A stretch of 64,000 nt of DNA from Sphaerolaimus hirsutus. Taxonomy: Eukaryota; Nematoda; Chromadorea; Monhysterida; Sphaerolaimidae. Positions 51,785 through 62,462 of the stretch are shown here, one piece after another; the stretch's first letter is position 1, and each line of letters opens with the position of its first letter. Below the pieces are notes generated by a model. The model searched no databases. It was not told the DNA's origin and was given only the letters and a program-made list of their open reading frames with translations. A program made the translations under genes and the position numbers. The stretch covers positions 10,844,704-10,908,703 of the forward strand of contig OZ038452.1 of NCBI GenBank assembly GCA_964036195.1, written 5' to 3'.

Positions 51785-51986
51785 GGCCCGCACACTAGTT
51801 GACACACGTGTGTCAACTCCGGTTTCGGCTTCACGTGTCGCAGAGCGATCTTCCAGTGCACTTGCCGTAATATACATTTTTCAAAATTGCCCGCATGTGC
51901 AATTTAGATCGCTCTGCGACACGTGAAGCCGAAATCTGAGTTGACACAGACCAGTTGACACACGTGTGTCAACTAGTGTGTGGGCC
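51785..51986. repeat. Palindromic MITE GGCCCGCACACTAGTTGAC
   Basis: Arms of about 80 bases: GGCCCGCACACTAGTTGACA, then CGTGTGTCAACT and TCACGTGTCGCAGAGCGATC, mirrored on the right to GTGTGTGGGCC. Ends 20 bases past the SDR stop codon, so it probably forms part of that gene's 3' UTR. Confidence 0.8.
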
Positions 51987-52006
51987 GCCAAAACCCAAGT
52001 TCGCCC

Positions 52007-52206
52007 TCACTGCCCAGTGACCAACTGGGCACACAAGCCCCCGTCCACCAGCATGCACTCTCCAGTTACGAAGGCGGCCTTGGCGTTGTCGCACAGGAAG
52101 AGCGCCGCCTGGCCGATCTCCTCCGGCTGGCCCACCCTGCCCGCCACCGAGTGCGTGCTCGACCAGCTGTGCATTAGACCTTCCACTGTGGCGCTAGAGT
52201 CGCCGC
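52007..52206 (-). CDS. SDR gene exon 4 (terminal), residues 199-264
   Basis: Acceptor CATTCGCAG fits the phase; an earlier AG 15 bases upstream does not. Contains RVGQPEEIGQAALFLCD and VTGECMLVDGG. Stop at 52007-52009. Confidence 0.88.
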
Positions 52207-53940
52207 CTGCGAATGGTTTCTGTTGAACTGATGACAAAAAGCTGTTTTGCGTGTATTTTTACGCACTGCTGACTGGCCAGTGTGCCCAAACACTATTTTT
52301 TAAGCATAGATTTCGAAAACTCAAACGTATCTGAGTTTTCTAGAAGAGGCATTTTTTATCTCGATCAACTGGTTGACAGACACTATTTTGGAGAACTCAA
52401 ATGCGGGCAAGGCTAATTTACGAGTTCTTGAAATTTCGGTTGAAAACTGGTGTGCCCAGGCACCGTGGGCTATCAATGCCCTGTTCTTTGCGAATTTCAA
52501 TCCAGCACGAAGCGCAGCCGTCCACTGACCCTTATCGTCAGACTTCAAAGCGGCCAGCTCCGCGTCCAGGTGTTTCCTGTGCAGCGGCGTGTCCACGGCG
52601 CCGGGGTTGATGCAGTTGACCCTGATTTGGTGCCGCTTGCCCAGCTCGATGGCCATGGCCCTGGTCATGGCTGCTATGCCGCCCTTGGTGGTCGCGTAGG
52701 CGGACATGCACGCCGTGGTCGCGTTCGCGTGCACCGAGCCGATGTTCACCTGTTTCGTGTTCGTGTTCTGGCGTGGTCGTGTCAAAAGCGACTTGATTCG
52801 AGCGCAAACGCGAAGGTACTTCTCGGTATTTATAATACCGCCGTCGAAAACTAATGGGAAACGATTAGAAGCCAGTATAATATTACCAGATAATTTGCAT
52901 GCCTACAAGTTCTTACACAACAGTTTACCGCGACGTTATAAATTACTGTTTACCGTATTTCCTCGAAATACTCCCAAGCGGCAGCGGGTTTATTTTTTCA
53001 GAGTGACAAATGACAAATGCACGGTTACTTGCATAGTGCAGAATCCGAATGCTACAAATTATCAGCCGAACTCACCACGGCTCCTTTAGCCACTTTGAGT
53101 AGCGGCAGGAACGTTTTCACCATTAGCCACGGTGCTCTGAGGTTGATCGCAATAACACCGTCCCAATCTTCCAGGGGAAAATCCTCGATAAAATGCACAG
53201 GCCAATTTACGCCCGCATTGTTTACGAGCGCATCCAGCTTATTGTATTTGGCGGACACCTTTTTGAATACCTGAAATTTGGCAACGTTTTTTCGCGTTTA
53301 TATAATACTACCTAATATCATTACATTATAAAATGAGAATTTATTGTGGTCATTTTTAAAGTGGTGATGTATTGTAAGTATTTTACTAACGATGCGTCTG
53401 TAAATATCTATGCACCCTTTGGCACCCGGCACCATTTTGCAGTTTGCTCTGGTTTCTTTTCGCACAATTTACCTTTAAATACACAAATTTCAAGATTTTG
53501 GACGCAGTCGTTGGCGCGTAAAACGATGTGCTGTACTTAATTGCGGTCAGAACAAGTAGGTAGGTAAATACATTTTGAGGCTTCTCACACTAGTTTACGG
53601 CCAATGTATCGGAAACGGATTCTAGCTGTTTTGGTGCGAAAACAAATACAAAAGACAATATTTAGTGTGCACATCATCTTAGAACCATTCCCAGACGAAA
53701 TAATCGGTCACATAAGTATAAAATACTGTAAATACACTTTAAAATGCAACAGCAGCCAACCTCGTTCACATCATCCGCTTTGGTCAGGTCGGCTTGCACG
53801 TACAAATCGTGATAGGGTGTTGCCTCTGCGCCCAGTTGACCCCTGCTCACACCAATGACAGCCCAGCCGGCCTGTTTGAACACCTTCGCAATGCCCAGTC
53901 CTATCCCTGACGTGCTGCCTGTGATTAGCACTGTGGGCAT
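52007..53940 (-). CDS. Short-chain dehydrogenase/reductase (classical SDR), 4 exons
   Basis: Exons on the - strand: 53761-53940, 53076-53270, 52530-52749 and 52007-52206, phases 0, 0, 1, giving 264 residues, the normal classical SDR length. Rossmann motif TGSTSGIG (residues 8-15, TGxxxGxG), NNAG (about 78-81), catalytic Ser in IGSVHA, catalytic YATTK (YxxxK) and PGAVDTP after it. The sequence ends MLVDGG plus a short tail, as in the FabG/DHRS-like group. It should use NAD(H) or NADP(H); substrate unknown. The gene is convergent with the PHD-SET gene, about 2.3 kb apart. No targeting signal is evident: the N-terminus starts directly with the first beta strand. Confidence 0.9.
52530..52749 (-). 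CDS. SDR gene exon 3, catalytic residues, 126-198
   Basis: Acceptor CGAAACAG, donor GTCAGT, phase 0/1. NIGSVHA and SAYATTKGG provide Ser, Tyr and Lys; RVNCINPGAVDTPL follows. Confidence 0.92.
52953..53015. repeat. Left-end fragment of a TACCGTATTT element in SDR intron 2
   Basis: TACCGTATTTCCTCGAAAT followed by about 40 bases of family sequence, with no right end. Confidence 0.5.
53076..53270 (-). CDS. SDR gene exon 2, residues 61-125
   Basis: Acceptor AAATTTCAG, donor GTGAGT, phase 0/0. KLDALVNNAGVNWPVHFIED and WDGVIAINLRAPWLMVK carry the NNAG and the catalytic-tetrad Asn. Confidence 0.92.
53761..53940 (-). CDS. SDR gene exon 1, residues 1-60
   Basis: ATG at 53938-53940. MPTVLITGSTSGIGLGIAKV holds the dinucleotide-binding glycine motif. 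Donor GTTGGC, phase 0. Confidence 0.9.
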
Positions 53941-54454
53941 CCTTTATTGAGTTCGTTTTGATTATTTCTAGCTTTAAAGTTACCTAATTAATTGTATTTT
54001 TGTTGGTAAAACACCTTTTATCATGTATTTTTCCCTGAAGATTCGGACTAGACGTTTCGTTCGGAGGGATTGTTTACGTGCTGCGTACAACTGATTTCAC
54101 ACGACTGATAAGATGATAACATCGCTGGTAGAATACTCACCGTAGTACCCGAAATTATTTACTGCTCCTGTAAAGCGATTTCTTTCCTTCGAATTGTAAA
54201 TACCGCCCAGTGAGGATGTGCTTTGATGCCTGAAGGTATTGACTTAAATGCTTTCAACAGAAGAAAACTGATCAATACTTTTTAACGTGTCCGTTTGTAA
54301 AAGCGACAGATTTGTGGTGTACTTGTATATTGTGTGGTTGATTATTCAGATGGTTACGGTAGTTCTCAGTGCAATTCATCGCGTATTTATGTAGCTCTTC
54401 CGGGTCGGTGAATGCCTTGTAAATATTAACCCCTAAATGTCATTCCCCCTTATT
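53941..54454 (-). other. Upstream flank of the SDR gene
   Basis: Should contain the SDR promoter. No TATA box stands out. A TATGGTAG-type fragment (TATTCAGATGGTTACGGTAG) lies at 54334-54362. Confidence 0.4.
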
Positions 54455-54976
54455 AGGGTCTCAACAAAAACTTTTTGGCGGAAAACGGAAACGGAAACGG
54501 AAAAATTTTTGCACTTGCCGGAAAACGGAAACAGAAATTTTTTGCATTTGTCGGAAAACGGAAAACGGAAAAATGAAAGGCCGGATAACGGAAACGGAAA
54601 CGGAAAAATTTGCCGAATATATGCCGGAAACAGAAAAAATTTGCTGAAATTTTGCCGGAAACGGAAAAAAATTTGCAGAAATAATCCAGAAATAAAAAAA
54701 TTTGCAGAAATTTTGCTAAAAATGGGAAAAATTCACCTAATTGAGAGCCTGCATGCATGTTGGAAAGTGAAAAAAGTTGGAAAAACAGGCAATTGAACTG
54801 GAAAACGGAAAAAAGGTGGAAAAACCAAAAATTTAGTCGGAAAACGTAAAATGAGCTGGAAAAATGGAAACGGAAACGGAAAAAAATTAGCAGCTGGAAA
54901 ACGGAAATGGAAACGGAAAAAAATTTACCTTCAGAAAGCGGAAACGGAAAACGGACAACGGAAAGTTGACACCCTA
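54455..54976. mobile_element. hAT-like AACGGAAACGG element, second copy
   Basis: Ends TAGGGTCTCAACAAAAAC and GAAAGTTGACACCCTA; flanks CCCCTTAT (54447-54454) and CCCCTTAC (54977-54984), 7 of 8 matching. The interior purine repeat is the same as 33573-34136. Confidence 0.82.
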
Positions 54977-55894
54977 CCCCTTACGCACGTCCCCTGCCCT
55001 CAACCGGACGCGATTTGACAAACTACGAGTGCCAAATTCGAATACTCTCCCGTGATTACTTCGGCACTACTTTCATACCGGCAGATTCCTGTTCCGTATC
55101 TGTGCTTAACGTATCCACATAAATACAGAGTGGCCCACGTCAGACGCACCGTTTCAATTTGCTGACGTGGGCTTGACGTTGGCCACCCTGTACATACACT
55201 CCATGTGGGAAAATAAGTACTTGTGCACTAATGGAATGCACATGCAGCAATCGCCAGATTGAAACATGTGTTGAAATCAAAGCCATGAAGTTTTGTCATG
55301 AAGGTTGAATAACTTATTTGCATGAGTATTTACGTAAATGTACGAAATATACGAGGATACGTTACGCACAGATACGGAACGGTATCCTCCCTTCCAGTAG
55401 GGAAGCTCTCGCGATGAGTAAACAAAGGAAACTTCCTGTGGAACATTCGCATTATCATTCATCGACGTATTATACATATATTATTATACCATGGGGATCT
55501 TACTGTCAACCGAAATTCTTTCTATTTCCGTGTGCACTCGACTTTCAAAGCAAACAGCCTGGAAGCTTTTTCTCGCAACCATTCTGACCATTATTCAAAT
55601 TCGTAGCGGACGTATGAAAATGCGAAACTCAATATGCGTATACATTGCCTTCTTTGTACAGTGTTGCTTACAGTTCCAGGGCGAAGTTACGATTCGACAG
55701 ACACACGGTTTGATTTGTTAGCTTGAGAAGAATAGTAAACACCTGCCCACACAAGTCCGGCCCTCTATTTTTGATTTCACTTTGGACGCCCCATCTCCGG
55801 CTGTGGGGCAGGTTGAAATCTAATACTTTGGTGGTATATAGGGGTAAGCCCCTCACTTTTCACCCCTCAAATGGCGCCTGCACCATTCAATCAG
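54977..55894. other. Unassigned stretch
   Basis: Short ORFs only (up to 89 codons) without family features. 55740-55800 (CCTATTTTTGAT-like segment with CACCTGCCCAC) resembles 61380-61440, so an old dispersed repeat is present. Confidence 0.35.
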
Positions 55895-56280
55895 TACCGT
55901 ATTTCTCCGTGTAAAGAACCCCCCGTGCACAACACCTGGGGTGTTACACAGCTGCATAGCACCCCCGGGTTCCTATGCTAGGTTTCAAAAAAATCACCCG
56001 ATTTGAATTGGATAAATATTGTGCGTGGTGCGCGCCACTCATTATAATTCCGCGGCACGCATTTTTCCATTGAATTGCTGCACGGAGTGCACGTTGGGAA
56101 CCAAAAAAGCTTAAATATATTTATGTAGGGTGGCCTAAATATCAACGCGACGCTAACATCTAGCCATACTATCCACTGGATTTGAAGGTGTTTCTGTGTT
56201 ATACAAGTTTTAAAAAAGGTAGCTGGAAAGGGTCTCAATTTTGTATAGCATCCGGGTGCTTTACACGGAGAAATACGGTA
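55895..56280. repeat. TACCGTATTT family, CTCCGTGTAAAG subtype
   Basis: Begins TACCGTATTTCTCCGTGTAA and ends TTTACACGGAGAAATACGGTA, 386 bases with long matching ends. Confidence 0.82.
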
Positions 56281-56865
56281 ATCCTGACCCCCCCCCTCCC
56301 CTAAGAGGCAGACAAAAAAATAAATTTTTTCAAAATTTCAAAATGCACTTTTTGCTTTTATTTTTACACACTTGACTACACGCTGCTTTATAATGTTTTA
56401 TAGAGGATAGATTTTAATGAAACCTTCTAAGGTTCCAAGTTGCATAAAAACTTTACTTTACTAAAATTTACTTTGGGTGAATTTTATAATGTCATAAACT
56501 TTTTACCAGAGTTATTTTGAGGTATAGTTTTTTACTCAACTTGGAACCTTAAACCCCCCTCAAACCTTAAACATCCTAAACAAGCATGTCAAGTTTGTAA
56601 CAAAATAAAAGTGAAAGGTGCATTTTAAAATTTAATGTTTGGGATCGGGTATAAATATTGAGGTCTCGGGATTACTGATCAAATGGCACCATAAACCTGG
56701 CGCCATTTAAGGAAGCCATTAGCTCTTGGCAGTGGCACCGTATTCCTGTGGCGCTATTGGCAACAAGTAAAGTGGGGGCCCGGCCGGACATGTGTAGGGC
56801 AGTGAAAACGCTGAAAACTTTTTTTACATATACGGCTACCCACATTGTAGTGAGTCGCCGTTGGT
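56281..56865. other. A/T-rich stretch with degenerate repeats
   Basis: Contains an imperfect inverted repeat around TTCTAAGGTTCCAAGTTG (56425) and CAACTTGGAACCTTAAA (56538), with TTTACTTTG segments like those in 61834-62056. No gene. Confidence 0.4.
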
Positions 56866-57087
56866 CCCTTCGTGTTTATTATTTTGCCAGCAAAATTTGA
56901 GGGGGGAGGTAATTCGAGAGGGAGGGCGTATTCGAGGGGGGGGTTATTTCGTTAGAAATTTTCGTAAGGGTCGTAGAGTTTTAAATAGTAGGCACTTGCG
57001 TACTGAAAACAGGTAATAAATGTGTCCAAACAGGATATATTTGGACATTAATAAAAACGTATATAGATAGCTACACAAACAAGTCCA

Positions 57088-57805
57088 GGGGCCAGTTCCG
57101 CAAGTAGACAAGTTAAGAGTTAAAAGTTAAGAGTTGAGTTAAAGGTTAAAAGTTGAGTCAAAAGTTGAGTTAAAAGTTAAGAGTTGAGTTAAAGGTTAAA
57201 AGTTGAGTCAAAAGTTGAGTTAAAAGTTAAGAGTTGAGTTAAAGGTTAAAAGTTGAGTCAAAAGTTGAGTTAAAAGTTAAGAGTTGAGTTAAAGGTTAAA
57301 AGATGAGTTAAAAGTTGATTTAATTAGACAAATGGGTCATTCGTTGCAGAAGCGCGATACGCTGATCTTCAATCATATTTTGTCCCCACACGGCCATTTC
57401 GAAACAACGTTCGGCGATTGTTTCTTTTTTTAGCGATAATTTTTTTGGATACGTTATTTTCAAATGACGTGCATACAACATTGGCACCATGCCAGCGAAC
57501 AGCCGTATCGATACCAATTTCATATTTTTATTTTTTTATATTTTTTTACCATCATTTTCCACTTGTCTCTTAACTCTCAACTCTTAACTCAACTCTTAAC
57601 TCAACTTTTAACTCTTAACTCAACTTTTAACTCTTAACTCAACTTTTAACCTTTAACTCAACTTTTAACTTTTCTCTTAAATTTTAACTTTTCTCTTAAA
57701 CTTTAACTTTTCTCTTAAACTTTAACTTTACTCTTAACTCGCCATTTGTCTTTTTACTCAACTCTTAACTTTTAACTCTTAACTTGTCCACTTGCGGAAC
57801 CGGCA
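57088..57805. mobile_element. Foldback element with a 50-bp tandem repeat, Harbinger-like ends
   Basis: Ends GGGGCCAGTTCCGCAAGT and ACTTGCGGAACCGGCA, flanked by CCA (or CCAGG) on both sides. Comparison with the uninterrupted relative at 14920-14945 supports a clean insertion. The left arm has a 50-base unit (57131, 57181, 57231) made of AAAAGTTGAGTTAAA-like words; the right arm is its looser inverse. The centre is 57313-57560. Confidence 0.72.
57320..57523 (-). CDS. Small ORF in the loop of the foldback element
   Basis: 67 codons, starting MKLVSIRLFAGMVPMLYARH, with an amphipathic helical second half. No family recognised. It could be a transposase remnant or a captured exon, or chance. Confidence 0.25.
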   Translation of the reverse strand: MKLVSIRLFAGMVPMLYARHLKITYPKKLSLKKETIAERCFEMAVWGQNMIEDQRIALLQRMTHLSN

Positions 57806-58352
57806 CCAGGTGTAGCTGCGATACAAATTAGCAATAATAAATATATCATGTACATTGCATACATGACGTACATCATTCCAGAGGGGGGGGGGGGGGGTCG
57901 AGGGAGATTTATTTTCTTTCCCAGCCCATTTTGAGGGGGGTTAATTCGAGGGGGGATAATTCGAGGTAATACGGTAGGCTCCATTTTTACGGTAGAAAGG
58001 TTTTATATTTACCTTTCTTTTACTCGGGTATAAATAAGTGAGTCCAGTACTTTTACGGGGGAAAACGTAAACGGATTTATTCGGTATCTTAGTATTAGTG
58101 ATGGCGGAGCGCCATAGAGAAAGTGACCCGATCATTGGAACCGCATTTATGTTAGCCAATTAGTAGACGTACTTTTCAAGAAATAATAAATAGATTTACA
58201 GCATCGCGACTTTTATAACGATATTTTACGTTTCACTTTTTGTTTGTCGTTGTGCTATAAAAGCCCTTTAAAGACTATGAACTTGATCAGAGGGTTATAG
58301 AAACTAGATTTCAGCATTTTTGCTACCACACCGTAATCATGTCAGATATCTG

Positions 58353-58541
58353 AGGGCACTCCCAGACCCTGTAAAAAGCCCTGTAAAATGTAAAATGTCA
58401 TGCAAAGTGTCAAAAGTCATGGAAAATGCCCTGCAAAATGGCGACCGATTTGCCATTTTGCAGGGCATTTTCCATGACTTTTGACACTTTGCATGACATT
58501 TGACAATTACAGGGCTTTTTGCAGGGTCTGGGAGTGGCACC
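58353..58541. repeat. CAGACCCTGTAAA palindromic MITE
   Basis: Arms CACTCCCAGACCCTGTAAA and GCAGGGTCTGGGAGTGGCAC; nearly perfect inner palindrome with CATGCAAAGTGTCAAAAGTC. Confidence 0.75.
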
Positions 58542-58662
58542 AGGAAAGACAATGATTTCACTCAAATCATCAATTTGTCACTTATTGTCACTTTCATATC
58601 GTCCCAGGAGTCTCTGTGTGCCGCTGTAGAATTGTGCGGTTGTTGGCGCACCACGGGCTTAC

Positions 58663-58718
58663 CTCTCTCTATCTTCTTCAAAGAGATTTTCTCTGCGGGT
58701 GCGGCATCACAAACCACG
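58663..58718 (-). CDS. Possible isolated coding exon of an unidentified gene
   Basis: On the - strand a pyrimidine-rich acceptor TTTCAG at 58719-58724 and a strong donor GTAAGC bound 56 bases with one open phase encoding VVCDAAPAEKISLKKIER. No neighbouring exon could be tied to it. Speculative. Confidence 0.25.
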
Positions 58719-58724
58719 CTGAAA

Positions 58725-59288
58725 ATCTAAATACATAGGTATAGCTAATCTGAGCGCAATGCACACAAAATGAAAGCAAAAACTACTCAAACTATGTGGC
58801 CATTTATCAAACCGTAAAAACGTGTGAAGAAAAAAGCAACTGCTCAACGCAGAATTTCGAAGTGGATTACTCTACTTAAATATAACACATCAATAAATGT
58901 TTATGTGCGTAGGGGTACAAAGTAAGTATCATATAGCAATGTTTTATCTACCTACTTTTCCTACGCCACGGATTCCATTCATACATGCCGCTCAAAATAA
59001 ATTAATAAAGTTTATTAATTATGCAGATTTATTATCGGGTGTATTGTATTCTTCGCGTATAGTATTCTGTGCAGCAACAGTACTGTACTCTCTTCAGTTG
59101 CTTTTTGCCTTCAAACGCAAATGTATTTAAATTTCGTAGCGCCAAACCAAAGACGGCTTCAAGGAGCTTTCGCATCCTATGGTCCGAAGAGTTGTGACAA
59201 CTGACACCATTCTGTCGTGTGTTTTTTGTGACTGTATTTTCTCTTCTTACGTGTTGATATTTATATGGAAACTTTTTGGCAAACTTGG
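58725..59288. other. Unassigned A/T-rich stretch
   Basis: No gene or defined repeat. A short GC-richer segment at 59135-59180 has splice-like borders, but no supported exon. Confidence 0.35.
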
Positions 59289-59712
59289 TACCGTATTTCT
59301 TCTAATAGAACGGCATACCTCCAATAGAACGGCAGGTTTTGGCACTTTTTACACCCACGAAATGAATAGAACGGCAGCCTCCAATGGAACGGAACCTCCA
59401 ATAGAACGGCAGGTAGAAATTTCGTTGTAAGAGTGCCAAAAATATGCAAGAAATTAGTTGTTAGATCATCCAGGCTGTTTAAAACTATGATTAAAGGGTT
59501 GTTTTCACATTTGGTTTTGTTTGAATTGATGATCTGATATTAAAATGTCGCTCATGTCTTACTAAAAATACTATGTTCAAATGAAAATTGTGTGAAAAAG
59601 TTTGATGAAATAAAAAGAACGGCAGCCCCCAATAGAACGGCACCTCCAATAGAACGGCAGGTAAAAAAATTTGACGAAAAAAATAGAACGGCGCCGGTGA
59701 ATAAATGCGGTA
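59289..59712. repeat. TACCGTATTT family, CTTCTAATAGAACGGC subtype
   Basis: Begins TACCGTATTTCTTCTAATAG, ends AATAAATGCGGTA. The word AATAGAACGGCA recurs at both ends, usually in CCTCCAATAGAACGGC. Confidence 0.75.
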
Positions 59713-59915
59713 AATGGCACTAGCAAGCAGAAACCGTTTTTTTAGTAGATTCAGTGCGCATCCATTTTTTATTACGGCCCACAATTATGACATATGATGT
59801 TAAGCTGTCTGGCCATCTATTTTCAAGAATCCTGCGGTACTCGTTTTTACGTGGTACAGACAGACACTGAACTGATATCTAACACCGCGAGCAGTTTTTC
59901 GACAGAAAAGTTGCC

Positions 59916-60333
59916 TACCGTATTTCCTCGAAATATCCCCCGGGGGGTGATTGTTTCATAGTGCTCCCGAGAGGGGGGGGGGTATTTCGAGGGGGGGTTC
60001 AAATTTTTTGAAATCGCAGTACTAAATTGTCGTCTGAAACGTACGCAGACGTCGAAAAATGCATCAATAACTGACATGTATAGACTCCTGTAGACTAATA
60101 TTAGTATGTAGATGGTATAAACACTGTTCTAACGTGATTCCGACGTTTTAACGTGTGTTCTGCACTACGCAGAACACAAACTGCAGTAATTGTCATGTAC
60201 GTTCTCTTTACACTAAATCTGGGGGGGGTATTTCGAGGGGGGGGTGATTGTTTCATAGTGGTCTCGAGAGGGGGGGGGGTCAAACGAAGGGGGGGGGTAT
60301 TTCGAGGGGGGGGTATTTCGAGGAAATACGGTA
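59916..60333. repeat. TACCGTATTT family element (CCTCGAAAT subtype)
   Basis: Begins TACCGTATTTCCTCGAAAT, ends TTTCGAGGAAATACGGTA, 418 bases. Inverted orientation relative to 30416-30870, same interior words (CTGAAACGTACGCAGACGTC). Confidence 0.8.
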
Positions 60334-60488
60334 TATGCGGTTTTTCTTGGACAGACACAAAAATGTCATGGATTTCTCCAGAACTGAGTGAAACGGATAT
60401 GACACCCAATCGAAACTTTGTGCCTTTGAAACATTTACACAGAAAACGAATACCTACCTATATGTTTTATAGGGTAACTGGGTGTAGG

Positions 60489-61202
60489 TAGGGTTCAAAC
60501 GGGACCAGTTTTTTCTTAATTTTTAACTTAACCAGACATTTTCTTATGTCGGGACCGGGGCCGGGACCGGGACTGGGGGGTCGGGACCGGGACTAGGACT
60601 GGCTTTTTCAAATGTCGGGACCGGGACCGGGATCAGGACTGGGGGGTCAGGACCGGGACTTGGATTTGCCGAACCAAGTACTGGCACCGCAGTCTTGTTT
60701 GGACCCTATAAGTACTAAATATCCAGCCAATGTTGTTCCACACACCTCCACTGTGTGAAGGACCACTCTCAATGTATTAGCCTTTTCTTAAAACATTATT
60801 CAAGCACTATTCCATTTCCATCTCCACTTGAATATTTGATGAAAAGCAATGTATTTATGTAACAAGGTAGACAAGACACTTGTAACAGCACTGTATTTGG
60901 GAGCCTTTGAAAAAACATTTAGTAAAAAACACATAATTCTTTAACCCCAGGTCATTGGAAAATACGTTTTTACCATCCCTTGTCGGGACCGCTATGAAAT
61001 TCCGGGACCAAGACCGGGACCAGGACTGGGTGGTCGGGATCAAGACAGGCTTTTGCTAATTGCCGGGACCGCGACCGGGAGTGGCTTTTTATAATTGTCG
61101 GGACCGGGACCGGGACTGGGGTGTCGGGACCGCGACCGGGACCGCTCCAGTCCCGACTTTTTGCCGATTTTTCGCCAGGACCGCGGTCCCGTTTGAACCC
61201 TA
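60489..61202. mobile_element. GGGACCGGG element, ends TAGGGTTCAAACGGGACC
   Basis: Ends TAGGGTTCAAACGGGACC and GGTCCCGTTTGAACCCTA; near-duplicate flanks ACTGGGTG (60478-60485) and ACTGGGAG (61203-61210), with four extra bases on the left, suggest an 8-bp hAT-type duplication. A fragment of the TAGGGATGGCC family is nested at about 60704-60979. Confidence 0.65.
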
Positions 61203-61379
61203 ACTGGGAGCTAAATATCCATGATCGCATGTCTGCCAGAGTAACGATTGTTAGAATTTTATTTGTATTCCACCATGAAAGTACACTAAAAATCTATTTT
61301 TTTAGAAATTCGAAAAGTATTCTGTAGCAATGTAATAGTTTATTGAAATTAAATACTAAAAATATTTAGTAGTAAGTAA

Positions 61380-61702
61380 ACACCTTCCCGGTCACGTCCG
61401 GCACCCTATTTTTGATTGTACTTGTGACACCCTATCTCCAGTTCTAGGGCGCGCCGGAAGCTGAAACTTGGGGGAGATATTGGCGCAACCCCCCTCTACC
61501 TCGCATGAATTAGGGGGGTCGCGGCGACCCCTCTCAGGGTGGGTCGCCCTAAGTGCAAAAATTTTTTGTGGCTTTTTTGGTGTCCCACAGCAGGTCCGGC
61601 ACCCGCTGATTTTTGAGCTGTGGGAGCGGTATAAATCCAAAATTTTGGGGATGTGTTACCAACACCACTCCCCTACTATACACTATTCAACCATGTGAGA
61701 TT
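61380..61702. repeat. Degenerate dispersed repeat
   Basis: Shares CCGGCACCCTATTTTTGAT-type sequence with 55740-55800 and repeats it inverted or direct near 61590. GC-richer than its surroundings. No gene. Confidence 0.35.
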
Positions 61703-61833
61703 AACGTGAAAAATTTCTCAAAAATTCACTTATTCTCCAAAAAAACACCACTCCCCAATAGATGGATGACAAAAAATCCACTTTTTGGAACTTTTTTATT
61801 AGACACTTGAAGAGATGGTTTACAATACTTTAA

Positions 61834-62056
61834 AGGGAAGGGTTTGATGTTTCAAGTTATGTAAAGAACCATACCTCTAAAATGCATGCATTGCAAAATT
61901 TACTTGGGGGGAATTTCAAAGTGTGAATTTTGCAAATTTTTGTTCCTGCAATGATGTCATTATGATGTCATAAAATTCGCCCTAAGTAAATTTTGCAATG
62001 CAGGCATTTTAGAGGTATGGTTCTTTACACAACTTAAAACATCGAACCCTTCCCTT
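61834..62056. mobile_element. 223-base palindromic MITE in the left arm, TTAA flanks
   Basis: Ends AGGGAAGGGTTTGATG and CATCGAACCCTTCCCTT, bounded by TTAA at 61830-61833 and 62057-62060. The opposite arm (near 63875) lacks it. TTAA duplication would suggest a piggyBac-like MITE; a shorter TA reading is possible. Confidence 0.65.
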
Positions 62057-62462
62057 TTAAAGCCGGAATTAGAGCTCAGCGTCGATTCGACGTGAAATGA
62101 TGACGTGAAATGACGTCGTGAAATTAATCACACGAGTGTGGATCATGCTACGGGTCTACAATTTTCTAAGGATAATATATGAATCAATACCTTAATCGTG
62201 TCCAATACTGAGTGTTATCAGCCACAACTAGAGCGAATTGAAAAATTCAATTTTTATCATTTCACGTCATCATCATTTCACGTCACAGTGTCAGGGAACA
62301 ACTTGACATTTCACGTCAGACTATTTCTTGCCATAGTCTGACGTGAAATGTCAAGTTGTTCCCTGACACGGTGACGTGAAATGATGATGACGTGAAATGA
62401 TAAAAATTGAATTTTTCAATTCGCTCTAGTTGTGGCTGATAACACTCAGTATTGGACACGAT

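Larger units (their letters stand above)
56866..57976. repeat. TACCGTATTT family element interrupted by a foldback element
   Basis: Left part resembles the 14696 copy (TTTATTATTTTGCCAGCAAA) but lacks a clean end. Right end AATTCGAGGTAATACGGTA at 57958-57976. The middle is 57088-57805. Confidence 0.6.
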
